Assembly: GCA_004144935.1 (NCBI GenBank)
Contig: SDZP01000159.1
Coordinates: 1 to 7,725, forward strand
Direction: 5' to 3'
DNA: 7,725 nt
Origin: Caulobacteraceae bacterium
GTDB lineage: Bacteria; Pseudomonadota; Alphaproteobacteria; Caulobacterales; Caulobacteraceae
Position 1 is the stretch's first letter. Each line of letters begins with the position of its first letter. The notes under the pieces are model-generated. The model did not search any database. It saw only the letters and a list, made by a program, of their open reading frames with translations, and was not told where the DNA came from. The position numbers were made by a program, and so were the translations under genes. Shown here one piece after another: positions 7,440-7,725 of the stretch.

Positions 7440-7725
7440 TCAACCCGCCGCGTCGATGTTGCAGTTGCGATCCTGGCGGACCAGCGTGCGGAAGCGACGG
7501 TTGTCGTCGCTGATCTCCACCTTGCCGGGCACCAGGCGGAGGGTCTGCTGGCCCCAGCGGCCGTAGGTGGCGCGGCCCGGGCGCTCGCACTGGCCGGCGT
7601 AGAGCCGCTGAACGCAGGCGTTGAGGCTCATGGTCTCGAGCTTGCTCCAGGTCGCGTCGGCGTATCGCCAGCAGGCGCTGCCGTCGGCGACCGGGGTCGG
7701 CGCGGGCGTCGGGACGGGGCCGGCG
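7440..7725 (-). CDS. 3' part of an uncharacterised, probably exported protein (5' end outside window)
   Basis: The minus-strand frame is open from the right edge to the TGA at 7440-7442, so only the last 94 residues are seen. An internal ATG at 7631 would give 63 residues, but the frame continues upstream without a stop in coding-like sequence. The visible part starts with a Pro/Ala-rich stretch (PVPTPAPTPV), which looks like a linker after a signal or membrane anchor. A compact domain with four cysteines follows (in SACW, LNACV, GQCER and RNCNI), spaced as if for two disulfides. No known family is recognised. An exported or periplasmic location is inferred from the linker, the cysteines and the lipoprotein gene downstream. 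Confidence 0.65.
   Translation of the reverse strand, partial: AGPVPTPAPTPVADGSACWRYADATWSKLETMSLNACVQRLYAGQCERPGRATYGRWGQQTLRLVPGKVEISDDNRRFRTLVRQDRNCNIDAAG

Overview
The window is high-GC, densely coded DNA from an alphaproteobacterium, most likely a member of the Caulobacteraceae (Caulobacter/Phenylobacterium/Brevundimonas lineage). Four things point there: the gyrA-coaD order with a divergent periplasmic Cu/Zn superoxide dismutase gene; a perfect GTTC-N7-GTTC direct repeat (the alphaproteobacterial LexA box) upstream of ssb; a GyrA quinolone pocket unlike that of enteric bacteria; and frequent TTG/GTG starts. The family-level placement is an inference from recalled gene order, not from a search.

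Layout. Bases 1-160 are non-coding and hold short TGTAGGC repeats. Bases 161-3495 (minus strand) carry gyrA followed by coaD, probably co-transcribed, both starting with TTG. sodC (3620-4135, plus) is divergent from gyrA across a 124-bp intergenic region. It converges on a minus-strand pair: a DMT/EamA transporter (4726-5628) followed by a GNAT acetyltransferase (4168-4665). A two-gene toxin-antitoxin module (Phd/YefM-type antitoxin 5676-5951, PIN-domain VapC toxin 5955-6329) is divergent from the transporter. Its likely operator is two ACATGTACAT palindromes exactly 22 bp apart. ssb (6351-6866, minus) converges on the toxin gene and carries the LexA box 86 bp upstream of its start. The right end holds two minus-strand genes of unknown function: a small lipoprotein (7022-7408) and the 3' part of a Cys- and Pro-containing protein that runs off the window (7440-7725).

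Function. Most of the window is housekeeping: DNA supercoiling (GyrA), coenzyme A synthesis (CoaD), single-strand DNA protection (SSB), and periplasmic superoxide removal (SodC). The toxin-antitoxin module is the accessory element. I see no CRISPR array, tRNA, rRNA, transposase or prophage gene, and no wholly new multi-gene system. The points most worth a second look are the antitoxin operator array overlapping its own start codon, the substituted zinc ligand in SodC, the glutamine at the Ser83-equivalent position of GyrA, the SOS box at ssb, and the uncharacterised gene pair at the right edge.
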